Below are positions 35,295 to 44,425 of a stretch of DNA of 61,720 bases, piece by piece. The notes below the pieces were generated by a model. It made no database searches. It was not told where the DNA came from and worked only from the letters and a program-made list of their open reading frames with translations. Where the stretch lies: assembly GCA_040219575.1 (NCBI GenBank), contig JAVJSD010000151.1, positions 1 to 61,720 on the forward strand. Reading direction: 5' to 3'. The first letter of the stretch is position 1; each line of letters opens with the position of its first letter. The stretch comes from JAVJSD01 sp040219575. GTDB lineage: Bacteria > Planctomycetota > Planctomycetia > Pirellulales > Pirellulaceae. The position numbers and the translations under genes were made by a program.

Positions 35295-36695
35295 CTACCG
35301 CCAGCGTGGTTGGCCGGTGCTCAACAGCACCGAGGTCCACAGGTCGCCTTCGAGCTCGACCGTCTTGGGGTGGGCGATCGCCACGGGAATCGGCACGTGG
35401 ATGTACTGGTTGTTGCACATCCCGATCAACGCGTCGGTGTTGCCGGCCATGGCGGCGTGCACGGCGAAACGGGCCATCTGATCGCTGAGGATGCGGTCGG
35501 CCGAGTTGGCCGGAATGCTGCGAATCAGATAGCTGGGATCGAAGTACTTGAGGTTGATCTCCGTCTTTCGCTCGGCGAAGTACTCGCAAATCTTGTGCTT
35601 CAGAAACAATCCGATGTCGTGGTGCTTGACGTTGCCCGAGGCGTCGCAAGTGCTGGACTCTTCATCGAACAAGGTCTGCCCGGCCCCTTCGGCCAGCGCG
35701 ATCACGCAGTGTCCGTTGGATTCGATCTTTTTGGCCAGCGAAGGGAGCAACCCGCCGGGGCCGTCGAGCGAGAAGCTGATTTCCGGAATCAGCACAAAAT
35801 CGACTTCCTGGCTGGCCAGCGCGGCGCCGGCGGCGATGTAGCCTGCGTTGCGGCCCATCAGCTTCACCAGGCCCACGCCGTTGATGGCGCCCTTGGCCTC
35901 GACATGGGCGGCGCGAATCGCTTCCTCGGCCTTCTCCAGCGCGGTGGCGAAACCGAAGGTGCGATAGACGTACATGATGTCGTTGTCGATCGTCTTGGGG
36001 ACGCCGACCACCGAGATGCACAGGTCCTGCCGCGTGACCTCTTCGTAGATGGCGTGGGCGCCGCGCTGCGTGCCGTCGCCGCCGACGCAGATCAGAATGT
36101 CGATATGGTTGCGGCGGAGGAAGTCGACCACCACCTTGGGGTCCTGCGGTCCGCGCGAGCTGCCCAGCACCGTGCCGCCGATCTTGTGGATCTGTTCGAT
36201 ATAGTCGGGCGTCAGCCGAATCGGATCGAGTCCCGAGGCGGGATTGAGCCCCATGTAACCGTTGCGAATACCCAGCACCTGCTTTACGCCGTAGTTGAAG
36301 TACAACTCGACGAACACCGAGCGAATGACGTTGTTCAGCCCGGGACAGAGCCCGCCGCAGGTGACGATGGCCGCGGTCGTCCACTCGGGGTCGAAGAAAA
36401 TCCGCTCGCGGGGGCCGGCTTTCTCGAAGGCCAGGTCGCACGGTTCGACGCCCTCGCCGACTTCGATCTTGTAGCGAATATGCGTCGAGGCCGGCACGAA
36501 GTCGCCTCGCCCATCGCCGGGATCGGTCGACAGGTTCAGCGGCGAGGGCCGTTCGTTGCGTCCCAGCGTGGGGATGGCGAGATCGGCCTGAGTGAGTTGG
36601 GGAGCAGGTCGTTGAAGCACGGCGGAGAGGGGGCAGGAGTTGCGAAGCGCCTGCGCGCCGTTCGCGCGCAGGTCGCCAAGGGATGCAAACCACAT
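35295..36695 (-). CDS. ATP-dependent 6-phosphofructokinase, plant/trypanosome-like type
   Basis: The ATG at 36695 gives 466 residues; a GTG near 36624 is a possible later start, and the frame is open upstream without family similarity. The enzyme phosphorylates fructose 6-phosphate in glycolysis. Motifs are TCGGLCPGLNNVIRS (112-126), GGDGTQRGAHA (205-215), VPKTIDNDI (232-240, catalytic D237 and D239) and LMGRNAGYIAAGAAL. Gly at 208 (GGDGT rather than GGDDS) points to ATP use, while Lys 234 is usual in pyrophosphate enzymes. This mix is found in plant and trypanosome ATP enzymes. The donor is inferred from these two positions only. Confidence 0.88.
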   Translation of the reverse strand: MWFASLGDLRANGAQALRNSCPLSAVLQRPAPQLTQADLAIPTLGRNERPSPLNLSTDPGDGRGDFVPASTHIRYKIEVGEGVEPCDLAFEKAGPRERIFFDPEWTTAAIVTCGGLCPGLNNVIRSVFVELYFNYGVKQVLGIRNGYMGLNPASGLDPIRLTPDYIEQIHKIGGTVLGSSRGPQDPKVVVDFLRRNHIDILICVGGDGTQRGAHAIYEEVTRQDLCISVVGVPKTIDNDIMYVYRTFGFATALEKAEEAIRAAHVEAKGAINGVGLVKLMGRNAGYIAAGAALASQEVDFVLIPEISFSLDGPGGLLPSLAKKIESNGHCVIALAEGAGQTLFDEESSTCDASGNVKHHDIGLFLKHKICEYFAERKTEINLKYFDPSYLIRSIPANSADRILSDQMARFAVHAAMAGNTDALIGMCNNQYIHVPIPVAIAHPKTVELEGDLWTSVLLSTGQPRWR

Positions 36696-36951
36696 GCCAG
36701 CATCGATGGCTTGGCGCAACTCGTTGCGGCGGCGGCGGTGTGCGAAGATGAAGGTTTGCGCCGCGCCGCGGGATGCACAAGAATCGGGCGATCTCCGGGG
36801 CGCAATGCCGCAAACGGAGCGACGTGGATCGATCGCGAAACAACGTTGGAACAGGATAAAATCCGAGAGAGGAGGAAGGCGGATCGGCGAGAATCTGCGG
36901 ACGCAATGGCGACGCGCGAGTCCGTTCTCGATCTCGGTTAGAATCGATACC

Positions 36952-37380
36952 ATGCCCAGCGAGAGCAACCCCTATCAATCACCGAACGCTCGGTCTGTGT
37001 CGGATGCCGGCCCTCGCCGTAGCACGCGACGCTGGATCACTCGACGCTGGATCACTCGGCGGCGCATCGCCTTGGTGCTGATCGCGACGCCGTTCTTGTT
37101 GGAGTACCCGATCCGTTATTGGGTGTTCAACATCGCGGGTGGGTGGCTTGTGTCGACGGAGCTGGATCCCGATCAGCGGCAGGCTTTTCTGGGGTTGATG
37201 TACATCCCGTTGATGTTCTCCATCACGGTGCTGGCGATGTTCCCAGCTTTTCTGCTGTTGTGGATCGACCGCTGGTTGACCGTGCTTTCGGCGATGCTCA
37301 CGATCCTGCTCGGCCTGTTGCTGATTCCGGCCCTGATCTTCCTCGCCATCGGCGTCGAGAGCTATTTGAAATTCGGATAG
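36952..37380 (+). CDS. Small membrane protein with planctomycete NPYQSP-type start
   Basis: The 142-residue protein begins MPSESNPYQSPNA, a start seen on many small planctomycete membrane proteins. A repeated RRWITRRWITRRR lies before the first helix, produced by a short DNA duplication near 37030. Three or four hydrophobic segments follow: IALVLIATPFLLEYPIRYW, LMYIPLMFSITVLAMFPAFLLLW and LSAMLTILLGLLLIPALIFLAIG. No catalytic motif is seen. It is divergent from the phosphofructokinase gene and 9 bases before the nucleotidyltransferase gene, so the latter two may share a message. Confidence 0.75.
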   Translation: MPSESNPYQSPNARSVSDAGPRRSTRRWITRRWITRRRIALVLIATPFLLEYPIRYWVFNIAGGWLVSTELDPDQRQAFLGLMYIPLMFSITVLAMFPAFLLLWIDRWLTVLSAMLTILLGLLLIPALIFLAIGVESYLKFG

Positions 37381-37389
37381 AATCGGTTC

Positions 37390-38223
37390 ATGCACGATAC
37401 GACGCTCGACGCGCAAGAGGTTCAGCTGCGCCTGCTGCGAGAAAAATCGCCGTCGGAGCGGGCGCGATTGGCGCTGCGGCTTACTTCCGATGTCGTTCGA
37501 GCGGCGCGGCGGTCCATCGGTCGCACTTATCCCGAATTCAGCGAGCGGCAAGTCGGCCTGACCTTTATCGAACTTCACTATGGTCGGGAAATCGCCCGTG
37601 CGCTGCGTGATGCCGGGGGAGGTGAGGTGATGGATGGTGAGAGCGAAATCGTCAGCGCGATGCGTCCTGTTGTGGAGAAATTCGTCCGGCTCGGCGTTCG
37701 GCACTACGTGGGAGGCTCGATCGCCAGTTCGATCCACGGGGCGGCGCGGAGTACACTCGACGTCGATGTCGCGGCCGAACTCGACGAGATAAACGCGCTC
37801 CACCTGATCGACGAACTGCAGGCGGACTACTACGTCAGCCGGCCGGCCGTGTTGGAAGCGGTGCGTAAACGAAAATGCTTCAACCTGATTCATCAGGCGA
37901 CCTCATTCAAAGTCGATGTCTTCGTCAGCCAGGACCGCGAGTTCGATCGCTCGGTGCAGTCGCGTGCGGCGATCCAGCAGATTGGCGAAACGAATCCGAT
38001 GTCCGCGCGTGTCGCCACCGCTGAAGATGTCATCCTGCTCAAACTGGAGTGGTATCGACTGGCCGGCGAGACATCGCAGCGGCAATGGAGCGATGTGTCG
38101 CTGGTCGCCCGGCTTCAGGGCGAACGCCTGGATCGCGAGTACCTTTGTCGCTGGGCCGGCGATCTGGGAGTCGCCGATCTACTGGAGCGTTTGCTGGCGG
38201 ACGTCGAGCGCGACCGGATTTGA
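37390..38223 (+). CDS. Nucleotidyltransferase (AbiEii/DUF6036-like) fused to a small N-terminal partner domain
   Basis: The 277-residue frame joins two parts. Residues 1-72 (RLALRLTSDVVRAARRSIGR, then FSERQVGLTFIELHYGREIA) resemble small proteins that usually precede a separate nucleotidyltransferase gene. Residues 85-277 form the transferase: GGSIASSIHG (108-117), D124 and D126 in STLDVDV, D176 in FKVDVFV, then EDVILLKLEWYRL. The GGS...DxD...D set of an active NTase is complete. Inside the gene, GGGGGAGGTGAGG lies just before an in-frame ATG at 37630 (M81), so the transferase may also be made alone. Related NTases serve as toxins or tRNA modifiers in abortive-infection systems; the role here is unproven. 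Confidence 0.75.
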   Translation: MHDTTLDAQEVQLRLLREKSPSERARLALRLTSDVVRAARRSIGRTYPEFSERQVGLTFIELHYGREIARALRDAGGGEVMDGESEIVSAMRPVVEKFVRLGVRHYVGGSIASSIHGAARSTLDVDVAAELDEINALHLIDELQADYYVSRPAVLEAVRKRKCFNLIHQATSFKVDVFVSQDREFDRSVQSRAAIQQIGETNPMSARVATAEDVILLKLEWYRLAGETSQRQWSDVSLVARLQGERLDREYLCRWAGDLGVADLLERLLADVERDRI

Positions 38224-38339
38224 CGCCGCCGGCTTCACCCCCCTCCGCTGGAATTCGCCTTCGGCCGGGCAAGCCATTTGCTACAATTTGGGTTGAGGCG
38301 AATCGGGCCCTTCCGCCGTCAAACCGAGGAGAAGAGATC

Positions 38340-39320
38340 ATGCCTTCCCGAGGACGCCAGACGATAGCCGCCCTGACCGTCGCGCTGTCGACGGCGCTGC
38401 TCGCCGCTCCCTGCGCCGCGCAGCTGGTGGTGGTGCAGCCGGGCTACGTGAAAGCGCCGTTTGTGCGGGTCTATTCGAATCCCGACGGCAGCTCGTATGT
38501 GCGGGCGCCGTTCGTGGGCGTTTACACGCCGCCGCATCACCGGGTGTTGGGACCGACGCCGGAAGAACTCGCGGAGGCCGACTGGTGGATGCTGCGGCGC
38601 GTCGTTCGGAAGGCGGCGGCGCAACTCGACGCCGAACTGCACCAGTTTCCCACCGGCGACGTCTGGCGACGCAATTTCCAGACCGCGGAGATCCCGCACC
38701 TGGTGGCGGATGTCGAAGGGACGCCGACGGAAGAAGAACGCCAGATTGTCGCGCAACTGGCAGCCATCTACGAGACCGGACTGAAGACCCCCGACCTGCG
38801 GGCGGTCACGCGTCTCGACAACTATCGCGTACTGCATGCGGCGCTGCGCGAACTGGCCTTGCCGGCGGAACCTCGCCTGCGTCGCCAACTCACGACCAGC
38901 GCCCGCTTCCTGCATCGCTCGCTCGACCACCTTCGCAACGGCGAAAGCTGGCAGCGCTATTTGGCCTTGCCCGAGACGTTGTTCGCCTTGCAGGAGGCCG
39001 TGGGCGACGCGGTGTTGCAGCCGGAGCCGTCGGATGTCGCCGCGCTGGCGAAGGTCCGCGACCGTTTCGAGATGGTCCGCCAGACGCCCGAGTACCGCGG
39101 CGTGGCCCGGCTGACGGCCTTCAAGATCACGCAGCAACAACTCAACGACTACGTCGCCCTGCTTGGCGGCGCGCCGCCCGCGTTGGAGCAACCGCCGCAA
39201 GGAAATCCGGCGCAACAGAATCCGGCGCAACAGAATCCGGCGCTGGAAGGTCCCGCCAACGGCAAGGCGGAGGAGTTGCAGACGCCGGTCGAGGCGCTTC
39301 CCGCCCCGCGCCGCGAGTAG
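38340..39320 (+). CDS. Predicted secreted protein of unknown function
   Basis: The 326-residue protein has a good ribosome site (GAGGAG) and a signal peptide, IAALTVALSTALLAAPCAAQ. Near the start, VKAPFVRVYSNPDGSSY and VRAPFVGVYTPP look like an internal duplication. The middle is mostly helical (LRRVVRKAAAQLDAELHQFP; VARLTAFKITQQQLNDYVAL). The C terminus is Pro/Gln/Asn-rich with NPAQQNPAQQNPAL, from a 12-base DNA repeat. I do not recognise a family; it has the look of planctomycete secreted proteins of unknown role. Its neighbour upstream is the nucleotidyltransferase gene, 116 bases away. Confidence 0.65.
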   Translation: MPSRGRQTIAALTVALSTALLAAPCAAQLVVVQPGYVKAPFVRVYSNPDGSSYVRAPFVGVYTPPHHRVLGPTPEELAEADWWMLRRVVRKAAAQLDAELHQFPTGDVWRRNFQTAEIPHLVADVEGTPTEEERQIVAQLAAIYETGLKTPDLRAVTRLDNYRVLHAALRELALPAEPRLRRQLTTSARFLHRSLDHLRNGESWQRYLALPETLFALQEAVGDAVLQPEPSDVAALAKVRDRFEMVRQTPEYRGVARLTAFKITQQQLNDYVALLGGAPPALEQPPQGNPAQQNPAQQNPALEGPANGKAEELQTPVEALPAPRRE

Positions 39321-39357
39321 CTGCGACTCGCCGTGGGGGAAGCCCCAAGCCGCCATC

Positions 39358-39391
39358 AGGATGCCTCGGCAGGCAGGATGCCTGCCCTACG
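39358..39391. repeat. Short palindromic repeat after the secreted-protein gene
   Basis: AGGATGCCTCGGCAGGCAGG and CCTGCCCTACG form overlapping inverted halves (GGCAGGCATCC-type). I associate this sequence type with dispersed intergenic repeats in planctomycetes. Its last bases (CTA at 39387-39389) supply the stop codon of the DUF1501 gene on the minus strand. Confidence 0.55.
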
Positions 39392-40628
39392 TTGTGCGCA
39401 TCAGATCCAGCGGCTTGAACTCTTCGCCGAGGACCGATTTGCTCGACCAGGCCAGCCATTTTTCGAGTATGGCGGCGTACACTTGGCGGAAGTCGGTGTG
39501 GTGCTTCAGGTCGCCGTCTTCGAGGTCGGTCAGGCTGGGTTGCCCACCGTGCAGGCCGCCTCGCACGCGCCGGCCGGCCAACATCATCGGCGCCGCGGCG
39601 CCGTGGTCGGTCCCCTGGCTGGCGTTTTCCGACACGCGGCGGCCGAATTCGCTGAAGGCCATCAGCAGCACCCGGTCGCCGTGGCCATGCGCCGCCACGT
39701 CGCGGAGGAAGGCGTGCACCGCCTGGCTCAACTCGGCCAATAGCGCGCGATGCACGTCCGCCTGTTGTGCATGCGTATCGAAGCCGTCGAGTTCGACGTA
39801 GTACACCCGCGTGGAAAGCCCGGCGTCGAGAAGCTGCGCCACCGTGCGCAGTTGACCGGCGAGGCCGCTATCGGGATAGTCCACCTCGGTCCGGTAGCCG
39901 CGCTTGGCCGCCTCCACGCGACGACTCGCCTCGAGGGCGGCGGTGGTGCTGGATTGCACGAATCCCAGCAGGTCGTCGTCGGTGGGTCGTTCGGCCGTCG
40001 CCAGGCCGTCCACGACCTTGCGGACGTCCGGCGCGGCCGTCAGTCGGAAGCGGTCGATCGACCGCACCGAAGGCACACGCACGTCCTGGCCGACCAACGC
40101 CAGCGGCAGTTTCTTATCGCCCAGGTGCAGGGCCGGCACATCGCGGCCGTCGGCCATCGCCGCGGCGTCGAGATACCTCCCCAACCAGCCGTCGGGCCGG
40201 GCCTGCGACTTCCGCCGGCAGGAGTGCCAGATGTCCATCGATTCGAAGTGCGAGCGGTTCGGCCGCGGGTAGCCGACGCCCTGCACGATCGCCAACTCGC
40301 CCGACTTGAACAACTCGGCCATGCCCGTCAGGGCGGGATGCAATCCGAACTGGTCGTCGATCTTGATCGCGTCGCTCTTGGCGACGGCGAGCCGCGGCCG
40401 AGCCCGGTAGTAAGCATCGTCCTCGATCGGCACGACGGTATTCAGGCCGTCGTTACCGCCGGTGAGTTGCACGACGACGAGCACCGTGTCGTCGCCCGGC
40501 TCGGTTTCGCCCTGCTCGGTGTCGCGCGCCGCCGCCTCCAGCAGGAACCGCGGCGCGCCGCCGCTCAGCGCCATCACGGCCGAGGCGCCCAGCGTCGATT
40601 GAAGAAACGTGCGTCGGGTGGTGTTCAT
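39387..40628 (-). CDS. DUF1501 family protein with Tat signal
   Basis: From the ATG at 40628 the protein has 413 residues; another ATG 12 bases upstream (MKPV) is possible. TTRRTFLQSTLGASAVMAL is a twin-arginine signal, so it is exported folded. DUF1501 blocks include VQLTGGNDGLNTVVP, QFGLHPALTGMAELF, GVGYPRPNRSHFESMDIWHS and MAFSEFGRRVSENASQGTDHGAA. The last part resembles sulfatase/alkaline-phosphatase folds, with His and Asp as likely metal ligands. DUF1501 proteins pair with DUF1800 proteins, here the gene upstream, and are greatly expanded in planctomycetes. No enzyme activity is known to me. Confidence 0.93.
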   Translation of the reverse strand: MNTTRRTFLQSTLGASAVMALSGGAPRFLLEAAARDTEQGETEPGDDTVLVVVQLTGGNDGLNTVVPIEDDAYYRARPRLAVAKSDAIKIDDQFGLHPALTGMAELFKSGELAIVQGVGYPRPNRSHFESMDIWHSCRRKSQARPDGWLGRYLDAAAMADGRDVPALHLGDKKLPLALVGQDVRVPSVRSIDRFRLTAAPDVRKVVDGLATAERPTDDDLLGFVQSSTTAALEASRRVEAAKRGYRTEVDYPDSGLAGQLRTVAQLLDAGLSTRVYYVELDGFDTHAQQADVHRALLAELSQAVHAFLRDVAAHGHGDRVLLMAFSEFGRRVSENASQGTDHGAAAPMMLAGRRVRGGLHGGQPSLTDLEDGDLKHHTDFRQVYAAILEKWLAWSSKSVLGEEFKPLDLMRTT

Positions 40629-40650
40629 GACAGGCTTCATCCCAAAAACC

Positions 40651-40930
40651 GTAGCGGAAGTCGCCAGACTTCCGATGTCGAGGAAAATGTCGAAACTCTG
40701 GTGAGTTCCGCTCCACGGCGGCGCCGACGTTCTGATCGTCTTTACCGGCAGCTAGGGCTCCGTCCGGAAACGCCGACGAGGCCAATCGACTCGTAGCGGA
40801 ACTCGTGAGAGTTCCTCCATTTCAATGCCGTCGGATTCAATTCCGTCGGAAGTCTCACGACTTCCGCTACGAAGTTTCCGGCAAGGAATCCGTTGTACCG
40901 AATTTCCGAACTCTCACGAGTTCGGCTACG
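40651..40930. repeat. Cluster of five REP-like palindromes between DUF1501 and DUF1800 genes
   Basis: Copies lie at 40651-40673, 40692-40713 (degenerate), 40793-40815, 40848-40870 and 40907-40930. The core is GGAAGTC-TCAC-GACTTCC or GAACTC-TCAC-GAGTTC, with GTAGC or GCTAC on one side giving orientation. Both orientations occur. Related copies are at 42429-42501 and 59058-59126. Confidence 0.85.
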
Positions 40931-40953
40931 CGAAAACGAAGTCGCAAGGGAGA

Positions 40954-42321
40954 CTAATTCAATTGGAACTCCGGCGTGGAGGCGAGGGCGTACACAACGT
41001 TGCGAACTTGGCGCTCGGGATCACCAGAACCGCCGGCCAACTCCACGAGTCGCTCCTTGACCGCCATCGACAGCGGCGCGGCGAGCAACAACTCCGCCAA
41101 CCACTGCACCTGTTGACCGGGGCCGCGCACGTCGTGGTCTTTGAGCAACTCGACCAGCGAATCGCCGCCGAAACGCGTCTTCTCGTCGCCGAGCAATCGT
41201 TCGACCAGATTCGTACGGGCCAGCAGCGTCGAGGAATTGATCCAGGCTCGGCCGCCGTCCCAACCTTTCACGTTCGGCGGGTAGAACAAGCCCTGGCCGA
41301 GCTCCTGGAGTCCGCGGGCCAGGTCGTAGGCGTTGGTCGAACCCTCCAGGGCGCGGAGCAGGCCGACCGCCAATTCCACCGGCGAGCGGACCTTGCGCCC
41401 CACGGCGTATTCGGAAAAGAACAACTCGCTGCCGAGAATCCGCTCGACCAGCACGGCGATGTCGAGACGGCTGGCGCGGAACGTCTCCACCAGCGGCTCG
41501 AGCAACGCGCGCGGGGGCTGCGGCTCGTCGCAAATGAAAAAGCGGAACAGCTTGCCGACGATGAACCGCGGGGCCTCGTCCTGGCGGAGGATGATTTCGA
41601 CCGCCTCCTGGCCGCCGAATTCGCCGGATTCGCCGAGGATCGACTTCGCACCCGTGTCGTGCTGGTAACGATTGAAGTAGAACTTGCCGCGCCGAACCTC
41701 CCAGCCGGTGAAGCAGCGGGCGAGTTGCTGCACATCGTTCTCGGTGTAATGCCCTTCGCCCAGGCAGAACAACTCCATCACCTCGCGAGCGTAGTTCTCG
41801 TTGGGATGGCTCTTGCGGTTGGTGGTGGAGTCGAGGTAGACGAGCATCGCCGGATCGCGGGAAATCTCTTGCACCAACCGGCCGAAATCGCCGAGCGCGT
41901 GGCGGCGGAGCATTTCGTTTTGCCCGTGCATCAGGTCGGCCTTTTCGACTTTCTCCGCGCTGGTGGCGAAGTGGCCATGCCAGAACAGCGTCATCTTCTC
42001 CCGCAGGGGATGCGGCGTGCCGAGCAGGCGGTAGACCCATGCGGCGGCGAGGCCTCGGGGGTCGCCCCCGGCCAGCACCGAGGCGGACAGGTCGTCGATC
42101 TGCCGGCGAAAGTCCTCCGCCTCCGGCGGCGCTTCGAGCAACGCGCGAACCACTTCGCCGGGGGAATTCGCCACGGCCGCGTCGAGCGTCGCCGACGAGG
42201 CGGCGAATCCCGCCCGACGATGCAAGTGCGCCGCGGCGGCGCGATTCCAGGGCCGCTCGGCGGTGGGCGTGAAGGGCCGCCAGGCCCACTCGGGATCGAT
42301 CGGATTCAAGTCGCGAGACAT
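40954..42321 (-). CDS. DUF1800 family protein
   Basis: The 455-residue protein shows the DUF1800 order: WNRAAAAHLHRRAGF near 25, REKMTLFWHGHFATS (105-120), MHGQNEMLRRHALGDFGRLVQEISRDPAMLVYLDS, NRKSHPNENYAREVMELFCLGEGHYTENDVQQLARCFTGW and NVKGWDGGRAWINSSTLLAR. No signal peptide is apparent on this protein. It is upstream of the DUF1501 gene on the same strand, as in most planctomycetes, with the repeat cluster between them. The pair may act on an exported product; function is unknown. Confidence 0.93.
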   Translation of the reverse strand: MSRDLNPIDPEWAWRPFTPTAERPWNRAAAAHLHRRAGFAASSATLDAAVANSPGEVVRALLEAPPEAEDFRRQIDDLSASVLAGGDPRGLAAAWVYRLLGTPHPLREKMTLFWHGHFATSAEKVEKADLMHGQNEMLRRHALGDFGRLVQEISRDPAMLVYLDSTTNRKSHPNENYAREVMELFCLGEGHYTENDVQQLARCFTGWEVRRGKFYFNRYQHDTGAKSILGESGEFGGQEAVEIILRQDEAPRFIVGKLFRFFICDEPQPPRALLEPLVETFRASRLDIAVLVERILGSELFFSEYAVGRKVRSPVELAVGLLRALEGSTNAYDLARGLQELGQGLFYPPNVKGWDGGRAWINSSTLLARTNLVERLLGDEKTRFGGDSLVELLKDHDVRGPGQQVQWLAELLLAAPLSMAVKERLVELAGGSGDPERQVRNVVYALASTPEFQLN

Positions 42322-42428
42322 ATCGGGAGCCCTCCGCCGCGTGTCGGACGCGGCGATGTGATCGAGGCGGCGAGGTTCAGGAGATTCCGAGACGAGCGTC
42401 TAGCGCCTTGTGACGGCTTGATCTTCGA

Positions 42429-42501
42429 GTAGCTGAACTCGTGAGAGTTCAGCAGTTCGTGACGACATCTGTGCTTCCAGAAGTCTCACGACTTCTGCTA
42501 C
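42429..42501. repeat. Two REP-like palindromes upstream of the DUF1800 gene
   Basis: Copies at 42429-42453 (CTGAACTC-GTGA-GAGTTCAG core) and 42478-42501 (CAGAAGTC-TCAC-GACTTCTG core) lie in opposite orientation. They belong to the family described at 40651-40930. The rest of the 205-base gap holds no gene. Confidence 0.85.
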
Positions 42502-42526
42502 CCCCATTCTTAGCTGTCACGCAGCA

Positions 42527-44290
42527 CTAGGGTGCGTCTTGCGGCTTCAACTGCACGACGGTTTCCACCACGAGCCGTTCCTTCTCGACAAGCAATTGCA
42601 CCTTGGCCTGCTTGAACACGTCGAGCACGGTCAGCAGGATGCCGACCTGCTGCTCGGCTTCTTCCCGCGTGTGGCCTTCTTTGAGCATGTTCTGGGCAAT
42701 CAGGTGCTGGCGGTTGTCGTCCAGCACGTCGCGCAACACCGACAGATCGACCGTCACGGCCGAATTGACCTGCGACTGCTCGCCACGTTGCTCCTTGTCG
42801 CCGGCCGCGTGCTTCATCAAATCACGCGCCAACTGTTCGGTCGAGGCGACGATCACGACGTCGCCCACGAACGCCACCGACGGCGAGAAGTTGAAGTTGA
42901 TGCGGGCGTCGGTCGAGTCTTTCTCCCCCACGTCGGGCAGGTAACGCGTGGAGATGATCTGCGTGTCGCCCTCCTTTTCGATATCGAAGTCGAGTTGGGG
43001 CTGGCCGTTGGTCCCGCCGGCGAAATTCACAAAGCCGACGAAGTTCAAGAACATCCGCCGCAACTCGCCCTGCATCCGCTCGGGATCCTTCAAACGGCTC
43101 ACAACCGCCGCCGCCGGGAGTTTGATGCTGGGCCGCGGCAATCGACCTTCGAAGTCCTGTCGGGCCACGACGACCTGGAAGCCTGGCTCCACCGCCGACA
43201 ACACGTCCTCGCCGAAATCGCGCCCACTGAACAGCGTCGTCAGCACGCCGTTGGCTTTGGAGATTTGCTCGCTGGTCTTGGCGTCGAACAAGTCGTCGGC
43301 GTGCAGCCACATTCGCGAAACGTCGCGATAGGCGCTGACCGAAGCCAACATCCGCGGCGCTTCCAGCATCGGCGGCGCCGCCCCCTCGCCTTCCTTGCCG
43401 AAGAAGTGCCACCGCGGCTCATCAACCCACTGGGTGTTGTGCGGGGAAGAGAGCGACAAGCGGAATTGCGAGGCGTCGAGGTACACCGAAGCCGCCAGGT
43501 AAGGCGTCTGCTGCAAGTTGTCGATCAAGCCTCCGCCGATCAACTCGGCCACGGGATTGTCCGTTCGGCCTTCCTCCAACCGATGCGCCTTGCCCGAATC
43601 GCGGACCGCCTGCATGTCGAGCCAGGCCCATGCCGTCGGCTGGCCGGCGATTTCCTTGCGCGCCGACTGAAATACGGGGCGATCGGCCAGCGAGTCGCCG
43701 CCGTCGAGATAGCAATCGATGATCCGCTTGCCGAGTTCCTGCTTGTTGACGACGACCAGCCAAGGACCGAGCGTGGTGAACAGTCCCTTGTCGATCTGGT
43801 AGGCGGCCTGCTCACGGTATTCGCCGGTTTTGATCGGATCCTCCTTGCCCTTGCGGCGGGCGTCGGCCCGCGCCAGGTTGATGAACGTTTCGCGGATCTT
43901 GTCGAGCGCGGCCTCGTCGCGGGCGCGGACCAGCAACGCCACGCCTTCGGTCTCGCTGTCGGCGGCGAGGAACACGCCGCCCGCTTGCAGGCCTTCGAGC
44001 GCCTCGCGCCACGTCAGTCCGAGTTGGGCCTCGACGATCGTCACCACCGCCTGGAACTGGGCGAACTTCGCCGATTTCAGGGCCTCGCGGTATTGCTCCA
44101 CCTGTTCGAACCGGCTTCGCAGTGGGTGCGTAAGCAGCAACTCGAGCACTTCATTGGGCCGGGGCGCCTCGGCGTAGAGCACCGTCGTCGGCGGCAGCAA
44201 CTGCGCCGCCGGCCGGTCTTCGGCTTGCGCTGCTAGCGGAAGAGCAAGCAACACGGCGGCGCAGGCCCAAAAGCGATGGAAGCGAAGCAT
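42527..44290 (-). CDS. Predicted secreted protein, DUF3352-like
   Basis: The 587-residue protein has a signal peptide (FWACAAVLLALPLAAQA) and a first mature stretch, AQLLPPTTVLYAEAPRPNEVLELL, that recalls DUF3352 proteins. Two long alpha/beta halves follow, with VALLVRARDEAALDKIRETFINL and LGPWLVVVNKQELGKRIIDCYL in one and FSPSVAFVGDVVIVASTEQLARDLM in the other. The family assignment is from memory and moderate. No catalytic residues are evident. The C terminus has KEGHTREEAEQQVGILLTVLD. It may be a periplasmic protein; function is unknown. The gene runs toward the DUF1800 gene but repeats separate them. Confidence 0.6.
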   Translation of the reverse strand: MLRFHRFWACAAVLLALPLAAQAEDRPAAQLLPPTTVLYAEAPRPNEVLELLLTHPLRSRFEQVEQYREALKSAKFAQFQAVVTIVEAQLGLTWREALEGLQAGGVFLAADSETEGVALLVRARDEAALDKIRETFINLARADARRKGKEDPIKTGEYREQAAYQIDKGLFTTLGPWLVVVNKQELGKRIIDCYLDGGDSLADRPVFQSARKEIAGQPTAWAWLDMQAVRDSGKAHRLEEGRTDNPVAELIGGGLIDNLQQTPYLAASVYLDASQFRLSLSSPHNTQWVDEPRWHFFGKEGEGAAPPMLEAPRMLASVSAYRDVSRMWLHADDLFDAKTSEQISKANGVLTTLFSGRDFGEDVLSAVEPGFQVVVARQDFEGRLPRPSIKLPAAAVVSRLKDPERMQGELRRMFLNFVGFVNFAGGTNGQPQLDFDIEKEGDTQIISTRYLPDVGEKDSTDARINFNFSPSVAFVGDVVIVASTEQLARDLMKHAAGDKEQRGEQSQVNSAVTVDLSVLRDVLDDNRQHLIAQNMLKEGHTREEAEQQVGILLTVLDVFKQAKVQLLVEKERLVVETVVQLKPQDAP

Positions 44291-44425
44291 CAGCGGCGAT
44301 CCTGATTGGGAATTGGCGAAAAAGTGTCAAGTTCAGCCGGTTATACTCGCCAAAACGCCGCCGCGTTTCAAACCATCACACGACCGCCGCGGGCCGCGTC
44401 GTTGTCAATTGTCGGCCCCTTGGAA

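Noticed and set aside
36696..36968. Upstream extension of the phosphofructokinase frame
   Set aside because: The added 91 residues have no family similarity and run into the start of the divergent membrane-protein gene.
40651..40930. Repeats considered as a CRISPR array
   Set aside because: Spacing is irregular, units are palindromic and occur in both orientations, and no cas gene is near.
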